A stretch of 64,000 nucleotides of DNA from Kiritimatiellaceae bacterium (GTDB lineage Bacteria > Verrucomicrobiota > Kiritimatiellia > Kiritimatiellales > Tichowtungiaceae), in assembly GCA_013141415.1 (NCBI GenBank), contig JABFQY010000005.1:347153-411152 (forward strand), written 5' to 3'. Position 1 is the first letter of the stretch; each line of letters starts with the position of its first letter. The notes below the pieces were generated by a model. That model saw only the letters and a program-made list of their open reading frames with translations. It was not told the origin of the DNA and made no database searches. Position numbers and translations under genes: made by a program. This document shows, one piece after another, positions 45,601-55,038 of the stretch.

Positions 45601-48546
45601 ATGAAGGTTCTTGTAGCAGACGATTCGCAACCGATTCGTAAGCGGCTGGTCGAGCGACTTTTGAGCCAGCCGGGAATTGAGGTTGCCGAAGCGGTGGATA
45701 CGCCCGGGGCGCTCCAGCGGATTGAAATTTTCCGCCCGGATGTTGCTGTGCTGGATATTCGTATGCCGGGCGGCGGCGGCATCAAGGTGCTCGAAACAAT
45801 CCGGGCGAGCCATCCGGACATCACGGTCATCATCATGACGAACTATCCGTATGCGCAGTACCGCCGGAAGTGTCTGGATGCCGGAGCGGACTTTTTCTTC
45901 GATAAATCCACCGAGTTCGAAAAGGTTCCGGCGATTGTTCAGGAACTGATGACGGTCAGCCCGGATGTGCTGGCGCGCCGCACGGCGGCGGCCCAGCTGG
46001 TCGAATCCAAAGAGGCATCGGAAAAAGCGGAACAGCGCCGGAGCGATCTCTCTCTGCTGAGTTCACTTGGTTCTGACGAAAAGCCGTCCGATCTTATGGC
46101 TGCCCACGCCATGTGGGAAAAAACCTTCGATGCGATACCGGATCTGGTCGCGCTGTTCGATGCGGAGCACCGGATCATTCGCGTTAACAGAGCCATGGCC
46201 GATCTTCTTAATGTGCCCGCCGCCGAACTGACCGGCAAAAAATGTTTTGAATATATTCACGGCACAACCTGCCCGGCGGCTGACTGTCCGCACGAGGCGA
46301 TGCTTCGCGACGGGCAGGAACATCGGCGGGAAATGTTTTCGGAGAGTCTGGACGGCTGGTTCCATGTCAGCGTTTCACCGATTTACAACAAGACCACGCT
46401 GGTTGGCGCGATTCATATCGCCCGTGATGTTACGGCGGTTCGGCAGGCCAGATTGTACGGTGAAATCCAGCACGACATTCTGCAGGTGCTGAATACGTTC
46501 AGGGGAGATCAGGAACCCGTTTCGCGCGTTCTGGAACTGCTGAAGGAGAAGACCGGTTTCGATGCCGTTGGAATCCGTCTGGAAAACGGCGGCGATTTTC
46601 CGTATTTCGTTCAGAACGGCTTTTCCGGCGATTTTCTGCTGACAGAAAACACGCTGATTGATCGCAGTGTGGATGGCGGGGTCTGCCGGAACGAAGATGG
46701 CAGTGTTCGTCTGGAATGCACTTGCGGACTGGTTCTTTCCGGCCAGACGGATCCGTCCAGCCCGCTTTTCACACCGGGCGGATCGTTCTGGATCAATGAC
46801 TCCTTTCCGCTGCTCGACCTTCCTTCCAGTCAGGATCCCCGGAACCATCCGCGCAATAACTGCATTCATCAGGGATATGCCTCGGTCGCGCTGATACCCA
46901 TTCGAAACGCGAATAAAATCATCGGGCTGATCCAACTCAACGACCGGCGCAGGAAACGGTTCACCCTCGATATCATTGAACGTCTGGAAGCGATTGCCTC
47001 GCATATCGGCGAGGCCTTGGCGCGCAGACAGGCGGAAGAGTCCGTCCGCGAAAACGAAATGCGCTATCACCAGCTGTTTGAATCCATGCAGTCCGGGTTT
47101 GCTCTGCATGAAATCATCTGCGACGAAAGAGGAATTCCGTGCGACTACCGTTTTCTGGAGGTCAATCCGGCTTTTGAAAAACTGACCGGACTAAAGGCGG
47201 CGGATATGATCGGCAAAACGGTTAAAGAGATTATGCCGGAAACAGAGCCTGTCTGGATTGAGACCTACGGCAAGGTGGCGTTAACGGGTGTGCCGGTGCA
47301 GATCGACGACTTTTCCGGTGAGCTGGGCCGTCACTATTCGGTTTCCGCCTATTCTCCGCGCAAAGGCCAGTTTGCTACCGTGTTCGCCGACATCACCGCG
47401 CAGAAAGCGGCCGAAGAGACCGTGATTCGCGCCCGGGATACTGCCGAGGCCGCCAGCCTGGAAAAAACGCAGTTTCTGGCCAACATGAGTCACGAACTGC
47501 GCACACCGCTCAACGCGATCATCGGGTTTTCCGAACTGCTTCAATTTTCGGAACTCGATGAAGAACAGCGCGACCAGATTGAAACCATCGGCGCCAGCGG
47601 GAACGTGATGCTGGCTCTGGTCTCCGACCTTCTCGATATTTCCCGGATCGAACTCGGAAAAATCGAAATCAAAAACGAGGCGTTTGATATCCGTAAAACG
47701 GTCAGCGAAACCATCGCACTGCTTTCTCAGCAGGCCGGAAAGAAAGGCGTTGAACTGACCGGCACGGTGGAAGAAAGCGTTCCGGAAAAAATCACCAGCG
47801 ATCCGGCCCGTCTGCAGCAGGTGCTGGTCAATTTGTTAAATAATTCGCTCAAATTCACGGAAAAAGGATTCGTTCGGCTGACCGTGAGGAGCCGGGCGTT
47901 GCCGTCCGGAAGCCGCCGCATTGAATTTGCCGTTGAAGACAGCGGCGAAGGAATCAGCGCCGTCTTCATGAAACGGATTTTTGAACCGTTCCAGCAAGGC
48001 GATAACTCCAACACCCGTAAACACGGCGGGGCCGGACTTGGTCTGGCGATTTCGAAAGACCTCGTGAAACTCATGGGCGGCGATATCCGCGTCGAAAGCC
48101 GTCAGGGCGAAGGGTCGTGTTTTTCATTTTTTGTTCAGGATCATATCTCAGTGAAAAATGCAGTGGCGGCAGGCGAGGTTCGTAAGCAATGGTCGGGACG
48201 GTGTATTTGCGTCTGGAGCGACGACCCGGCCGACATGCGCGCCGCAGAACATCTGCTGGAGCGTTGCGGGGCTTTTCCCCGTTATGCCGAAACGCTGGAC
48301 GCGATTTATGAAAAGCTCACCTGTGAGGTTCCGGCGGACGCAGTGCTGTGTAATCTCGACCTGCCGGACCTCGCGGAACGGCTTGCCGAATTCAGAAAAC
48401 TGCGGCCCGATGTCCCTTGGATCGCTTTTTCGAACTGGGCGCACCCGCCTGATGAACAGACAAAAAACTGTTTTGCTGAATTCATTGATCGTCCGCTTAA
48501 AGCCGATCCGTTATATGGCGCGCTTGCAAGGATTCACCCGCGATGA
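45601..48546 (+). CDS. Hybrid kinase: REC-PAS-GAF-PAS-HisKA-HATPase-pseudoreceiver
   Basis: 981 residues, no membrane segment. The N-terminal receiver is complete (VLVADDSQPIRKRL, phospho-acceptor D52 in AVLDIRMPGGGG, Lys in FFFDKSTE). A PAS with a Cys-rich loop follows (YIHGTTCPAADCPHEAM), then a GAF-like region (KEKTGFDAVGIRLENGGDF), a second PAS (FESMQSGFALHEI), HisKA with H631 (FLANMSHELRTPLNAIIGFS) and HATPase (FEPFQQGDNSNTRKHGGAGL). The last 120 residues have receiver shape (CICVWSDDPADMRAAEHLL), but the acceptor position is N918 (AVLCNLDLPDL). The stop overlaps the next start (ATGA), indicating translational coupling. A cytoplasmic phosphorelay component. Confidence 0.92.
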   Translation: MKVLVADDSQPIRKRLVERLLSQPGIEVAEAVDTPGALQRIEIFRPDVAVLDIRMPGGGGIKVLETIRASHPDITVIIMTNYPYAQYRRKCLDAGADFFFDKSTEFEKVPAIVQELMTVSPDVLARRTAAAQLVESKEASEKAEQRRSDLSLLSSLGSDEKPSDLMAAHAMWEKTFDAIPDLVALFDAEHRIIRVNRAMADLLNVPAAELTGKKCFEYIHGTTCPAADCPHEAMLRDGQEHRREMFSESLDGWFHVSVSPIYNKTTLVGAIHIARDVTAVRQARLYGEIQHDILQVLNTFRGDQEPVSRVLELLKEKTGFDAVGIRLENGGDFPYFVQNGFSGDFLLTENTLIDRSVDGGVCRNEDGSVRLECTCGLVLSGQTDPSSPLFTPGGSFWINDSFPLLDLPSSQDPRNHPRNNCIHQGYASVALIPIRNANKIIGLIQLNDRRRKRFTLDIIERLEAIASHIGEALARRQAEESVRENEMRYHQLFESMQSGFALHEIICDERGIPCDYRFLEVNPAFEKLTGLKAADMIGKTVKEIMPETEPVWIETYGKVALTGVPVQIDDFSGELGRHYSVSAYSPRKGQFATVFADITAQKAAEETVIRARDTAEAASLEKTQFLANMSHELRTPLNAIIGFSELLQFSELDEEQRDQIETIGASGNVMLALVSDLLDISRIELGKIEIKNEAFDIRKTVSETIALLSQQAGKKGVELTGTVEESVPEKITSDPARLQQVLVNLLNNSLKFTEKGFVRLTVRSRALPSGSRRIEFAVEDSGEGISAVFMKRIFEPFQQGDNSNTRKHGGAGLGLAISKDLVKLMGGDIRVESRQGEGSCFSFFVQDHISVKNAVAAGEVRKQWSGRCICVWSDDPADMRAAEHLLERCGAFPRYAETLDAIYEKLTCEVPADAVLCNLDLPDLAERLAEFRKLRPDVPWIAFSNWAHPPDEQTKNCFAEFIDRPLKADPLYGALARIHPR

Positions 48547-50681
48547 AACAAAACGGTCAGCCTCGGCTTTCGTTGTCAGCAACAGAAGGGCTGAAAGCCG
48601 CGTCTGTTTTCATTCTGATTTTTATTCTTCTGACAGCCGGGTTCATCACCGCCGGATGTTTTTATTACAAAAATTACAAACAGACTCATCAGGCCGAAGT
48701 TGAGCGCCAGCTTCTGGCCATCGCCGACCTGAAAGTCGGCGAGCTGACACAGTACCGCAAAGAGCGGCTGGGCGATGCCGCCATCTTTCACAACAACCCC
48801 GTGTTCTCACAATTAGTGCGCCGCTTCCTTGATCAGCCGGAAGATACGGAGGCGAATCGCCTGCTCCGGATATGGCTGAAAAAAAATCAGGAGCACTATC
48901 AATACGATCAGGTTTTCCTGCTGGACGCTCAGGGCGCCGCGCGGATGGCCGTCCCCGGGCTGACCACACCGGTTCCCTCTTTGATTTTAGCGCGCCTGCC
49001 GGAACTTTTTCAGTCGGGGCAGGTGGTCTTTCAGGATTTTTACCGGCCCGCACCGGGTTCGCCGGTTTACCTGTCGTTGCTGGTTCCCATTCGTGATGAA
49101 GAAAACAGCCGTCCGCTGGGTGTGCTGGTTCTGCAAATCAACCCGGCCACCTACCTTTATCCGTTCATCCAGAGCTGGCCCATACCCAGCAGTACGGCCG
49201 AAACGCTGCTGGTTCGCCGGGAAGGGAACGAAGTCGTTTTTCTGAACGAACTCCGTTTCCGGAAAAATACCGCGCTCGCCATGCGGGGATCGCTGACCCT
49301 CACCAACGTGCCGGCGGTGAAAGCTGCACTGGGACAAAGCGGGATCGTCGAAGGAGATGATTACCGGGGTGAGCCGGTGGTTGCTGCGATTCGCGCCATC
49401 CCGGATTCGCCCTGGTTCATGGTGGCCCGTCAGGACAAAACGGAAGTGGTTGCCCCGTTGCAGGCGCAACTCTGGCAGGTGGTCGGTATGGTCGGCGTTC
49501 TGCTGTTTGGTTCCGCCGCTGCGATCGGACTGGTCTGGCGGCAGCAGCGCGTCCGGTTTTATCAGGAAAAGGCGAAAACGGCGGAGGCGTTGCGCGAAAC
49601 CAATGACTATCTGGAAAATCTGATCGACTACGCCAACGCCCCGATCATCGTTTGGAATGCGGACGGCAGGATCACCCGTTTCAATCGCGCCTTCGAATCA
49701 ATCGCAGGGATGAATGCGGAGCAGGTTCTGGGTCAGGGGCTGGAGGTTCTTTTTGCCGAGGATCAAAAAGCGCGCGCCATGGGAATTGTGAAGAGGGCGA
49801 GTGAAGGCGAACGCTTTGATCTGGTGGAGGTCCCTATTCGGCACGCGGACGGTTCACAGCGGACGGTTCTTTGGAACTCGGCGCCCATCTTCGGCCCGGA
49901 CGGCAAGAGGCAGATGGCCACGATCGCGCAGGGTCAGGATATCACGAACCGGAAAGAAGCTCAGGAGAAACTGATCGAGGCCATGGATGAGCTGCGTGTT
50001 TCCAACCGGGATCTGGAACAGTTTGCCTACATCGCCTCACACGACCTGCAGGAACCGCTGCGTATGGTTTCAAATTATGTTCAGCTCATTGAACGGCGCT
50101 ATAAGGACAAGCTGGATCAGGACGCGCGGGACTTCATCTATTATGCCTCGGACGGCGCGATGCGCATGCAGAAGCTCATTGATTCTCTTCTGGAATATTC
50201 CCGTCTGCATTCCCGCCAGAAACCCTTCGCGCCGGTTGACCTGAATCGGATCCTTCAGCGGGTTTTGCGGGATTTTGAAAAACGTATTTTTGAATCCGGC
50301 GCGCACGTCACCGCCGGGCCGCTTCCCGGAGTTTCCGGCGACGAGGTGCAGCTTGGACAGGTTTTTCAGAATCTCATCAGCAACGCGCTGAAATTTAAGG
50401 GCGACAAATCTCCGGAGGTGCAGATCTCCGCCGATGAATTTCCCGATCACTGGAAAATCACTGTTCGTGATAACGGCATCGGCATTGCGCCGGAATATCA
50501 GGAGCGGATTTTTAAGATATTTCAGCGCCTGCACAGCCGAGCGGATTATCCCGGCACCGGCATCGGTCTGGCGGTTTTTAAACGAATAATTGAGCGACAC
50601 GGCGGAAAGAGCGGTGTAGAGTCCGAGGCAGGAAAAGGGAGTTCTTTCTGGTTCACTCTGCCGAAGAAAGGGAAAAACTGA
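48543..50681 (+). CDS. Membrane histidine kinase: Cache-like sensor, PAS, HisKA-HATPase
   Basis: 712 residues. Two membrane segments (about residues 20-42 and 318-336) enclose a Cache-like periplasmic sensor (YDQVFLLDAQGAARMAVPGL, GVLVLQINPATYLYPFI, WFMVARQDKTEV). One PAS follows (NAPIIVWNADGRITRFNRAF), then HisKA with H500 (FAYIASHDLQEPLRMVSNYV) and HATPase (NALKFKGD, VRDNGIGIAPEYQERIFKIF, GTGIGLAVFKRIIERHGG). The HDLQEPLR type and FKIFQRLH motif resemble phytochrome-like kinases, which pair with Rcp1-type regulators; such a regulator is encoded two bases downstream. Its start overlaps the stop of the preceding hybrid kinase by four bases. Confidence 0.95.
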   Translation: MKQNGQPRLSLSATEGLKAASVFILIFILLTAGFITAGCFYYKNYKQTHQAEVERQLLAIADLKVGELTQYRKERLGDAAIFHNNPVFSQLVRRFLDQPEDTEANRLLRIWLKKNQEHYQYDQVFLLDAQGAARMAVPGLTTPVPSLILARLPELFQSGQVVFQDFYRPAPGSPVYLSLLVPIRDEENSRPLGVLVLQINPATYLYPFIQSWPIPSSTAETLLVRREGNEVVFLNELRFRKNTALAMRGSLTLTNVPAVKAALGQSGIVEGDDYRGEPVVAAIRAIPDSPWFMVARQDKTEVVAPLQAQLWQVVGMVGVLLFGSAAAIGLVWRQQRVRFYQEKAKTAEALRETNDYLENLIDYANAPIIVWNADGRITRFNRAFESIAGMNAEQVLGQGLEVLFAEDQKARAMGIVKRASEGERFDLVEVPIRHADGSQRTVLWNSAPIFGPDGKRQMATIAQGQDITNRKEAQEKLIEAMDELRVSNRDLEQFAYIASHDLQEPLRMVSNYVQLIERRYKDKLDQDARDFIYYASDGAMRMQKLIDSLLEYSRLHSRQKPFAPVDLNRILQRVLRDFEKRIFESGAHVTAGPLPGVSGDEVQLGQVFQNLISNALKFKGDKSPEVQISADEFPDHWKITVRDNGIGIAPEYQERIFKIFQRLHSRADYPGTGIGLAVFKRIIERHGGKSGVESEAGKGSSFWFTLPKKGKN

Positions 50682-50683
50682 TT

Positions 50684-51124
50684 ATGGCTACGTACCGTGC
50701 AATTGAAATTCTGCTGGTCGAAGATAATCCCGGAGATGTCCGCCTGACTCAGGAGGCGCTCAAGGAAAATAAAATCCGTAACAATCTGCACGTTGCGAAG
50801 GATGGCGTGGAAGCCATGAAGTTTCTCCGGCGCATAAACGGTCACGGAGGCGCCCCGCGTCCCGATCTGGTTCTTCTGGATCTGAATCTTCCCAAAAAAG
50901 ACGGCCGTGAAGTGCTGGCCGAAATCAAGACGGATGAAAGCCTGCGCTCTATTCCGGTCGTGATTCTGACCACCTCTGACGCCGAAGACGATGTAGCCAA
51001 GGCCTATCACATGTACGCCAACTGCTATATCCGTAAGCCGATCGACCTGAACCGCTTCATCGAAGTAATCAAAGTCATCGAAAACTTCTGGCTCTCCATC
51101 GTCGAACTTCCGCCGAACCACTGA
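50684..51124 (+). CDS. Rcp1-like single-domain response regulator
   Basis: 146 residues: a receiver only. EILLVEDNPGDVRLTQEALK is typical of the Rcp1/CheY-like family that pairs with phytochrome-type kinases; the phospho-acceptor is D66 (LVLLDLNLPKKDGREVL), Thr/Ser is in VILTTSDAEDD and Lys in CYIRKPIDLNRFI. No output domain, so it signals by protein contact or passes the phosphate onwards. The gap to the upstream kinase gene is two bases. Confidence 0.95.
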   Translation: MATYRAIEILLVEDNPGDVRLTQEALKENKIRNNLHVAKDGVEAMKFLRRINGHGGAPRPDLVLLDLNLPKKDGREVLAEIKTDESLRSIPVVILTTSDAEDDVAKAYHMYANCYIRKPIDLNRFIEVIKVIENFWLSIVELPPNH

Positions 51125-51192
51125 CGGGTTCCTGTATTTTCCGAGCCTTGGAAATTGCAATCGGGGGGCGGTTCATCATAATCGGCGCCCTT

Positions 51193-51972
51193 ATGGATAA
51201 AAAACCGTTCAACAAAATCAGCACCGGCATCAATCTCGAAGAGTTCATCAACGTGGCGGAACTTCGTTACGACGGACGCAAACCCGACCAGCTCCGCCCG
51301 GTAAAATTTACCCGCGACTTCACCATCAACGCCAAAGCCTCCGTGCTGGTTGAAATGGGCAATACCAAAGTCATCTGCGCCGTCAGCGTGGACGAAAGCG
51401 TTCCCGGCTGGATGCGCGCCCAGAATGTCGAAGGCGGCTGGCTGACCTGCGAATATTCTATGCTCCCGAGCGCCACGGCCGACCGCGCCAAGCGTGAAGC
51501 CGCAATGGGAAAACTCGGCGGACGCACCATGGAAATTCAGCGGCTGATCGGCCGCGCGCTTCGCTCCGTCATTGATTTGAAAAAGCTGGGCCGCCGCCAG
51601 CTTTACATCGACTGCGACGTCATTCAGGCCGATGGCGGAACCCGTACAGCCTCCATCACCGGCGCGTATGTCGCGCTTCGCCTGGCGGTTGACCGCCTGC
51701 TCGCTGAAAAACTGATCAAAGAAGATCCGATCAAAGAAGCCATCGCCGCCATCAGCGTCGGAATTCATAAAGGCGTACCGCTGCTCGACCTCTGCTACGT
51801 CGAAGACTCCAAGGCGGAAGTGGATATGAACGTCGTCATGACCGCCTCCGGCAAACTGGTTGAAGTACAAGGCACCGCCGAAGCAGAGCCGTTCACCAAA
51901 GAGCAGATGGCTCAAATGATGGACCTCGCCGAAAAGGGGATCAAAGAACTTCTCGAAGCGCAGAAAGCGTAG
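51193..51972 (+). CDS. rph: Ribonuclease PH
   Basis: 259 residues from ATG 51193; an in-frame TTG at 51148 could extend it, and no strong ribosome site precedes either. RYDGRKPDQLRPVKFTRDF, VLVEMGNTKVICAVSVDESV, EGGWLTCEYSMLPSAT, GRTMEIQRLIGRALRSVIDL and DCDVIQADGGTRTASITGA are diagnostic. This phosphorolytic 3'-5' exoribonuclease trims tRNA 3' ends. It is about 20 residues longer than the E. coli enzyme, mainly at the N-terminus. It appears to be an ordinary housekeeping gene after the signalling cluster. Confidence 0.97.
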   Translation: MDKKPFNKISTGINLEEFINVAELRYDGRKPDQLRPVKFTRDFTINAKASVLVEMGNTKVICAVSVDESVPGWMRAQNVEGGWLTCEYSMLPSATADRAKREAAMGKLGGRTMEIQRLIGRALRSVIDLKKLGRRQLYIDCDVIQADGGTRTASITGAYVALRLAVDRLLAEKLIKEDPIKEAIAAISVGIHKGVPLLDLCYVEDSKAEVDMNVVMTASGKLVEVQGTAEAEPFTKEQMAQMMDLAEKGIKELLEAQKA

Positions 51973-52254
51973 CTTTCTGGAGTGCGCCGGCAACTATAGC
52001 ACTTAACAATTGAGATGCCGTGCGATTCGCTTGTAGGACGCGCTTCCCGTATTCGGGAGCGTGTGTGCTCCTGCCCGTGCATGGGACACAAGCTCTCTGG
52101 ATACAGAGAAGCTCGTCCTACAAAATATGGGTGCGGCATTTCATTCGTGAAATGCTCTAGCGGGCGACGGCGCTTTCTGTAACAATATAAAAGCGGTGTC
52201 GCGTTTCACTTGCCACCGCACTCCAGATTTTCTTACAACGCCGCCCGCCTTCGT
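51973..52254. other. Non-coding repeat-rich interval after rph
   Basis: No coding frame. It holds the palindromic element 52031-52123, a hairpin GCATTTCattcgtGAAATGC (52137-52156), and GCGGTG..CACCGC arms around 52195-52220. This density of palindromes is unlike the rest of the window. Confidence 0.6.
52031..52123. repeat. REPIN-like composite palindrome
   Basis: Outer arms TTGTAGGACGCGCT (52031-52044) and AGCTCGTCCTACAA (52110-52123) are reverse complements except one base. Between them are two smaller hairpins (CTTCCCGTATTCGGGAG; AGCTCTCTGGATACAGAGAAGCT shares the right arm). Confidence 0.6.
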
Positions 52255-52465
52255 TCAGTCTACGGCGAGGCAGGCGAGTATGGCGTTGAAGGTCTGGCTC
52301 GGGCGCATGGCGGCGGAGACGAGTGTTGCGTCGGGGCGGTAGTAGCCGCCGATATCGATCGGCTTGCCCTGAACGGCGGTCAGTTCCGCGATAATTTTTG
52401 TTTCGTTTTCCGCCTTCGCCAAGGCTGCGGCGGACGAGTCGCTTGCCACCGCACTCCAGATTTTC
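52209..52465. repeat. 24-bp direct repeats bracketing the icd remnant
   Basis: CTTGCCACCGCACTCCAGAT followed by TTTC occurs at 52209-52232 and again, identical, at 52442-52465. The pair flanks the second copy of the icd 3' end. Confidence 0.7.
52255..52414 (-). pseudogene. Second, diverged copy of the icd 3' end
   Basis: 52283-52414 aligns without gaps to 52617-52748 of icd, with five mismatches in 132 bp. Its frame still reads [20 protein letters not shown], then [20 protein letters not shown], and runs a few codons longer to its own TGA (52257-52255). Homology stops abruptly at the N-terminal side (position 52414). Protein changes against the intact gene are conservative (V/I twice, I/T, K/Q). 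It has no start and is a remnant, not a gene. Confidence 0.85.
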
Positions 52466-52597
52466 CTGTAGCGAAGTTGGCGCTGGCGGAGCAGCGCCAT
52501 CCAGGAGGGTTGCGCTCTGTCGCAACCGGGTTCCAAACATTGGAAACGCGACGAGGGCGTCGCGTCTACGTTTGACCTTGAGACTTTCGACCTTCGA

Positions 52598-55038
<2,441 letters not shown>

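Noticed and set aside
52157..52540. 127-codon minus-strand frame over the icd remnant
   Set aside because: It runs in a different frame from the icd-derived sequence and has Arg-rich shadow composition.
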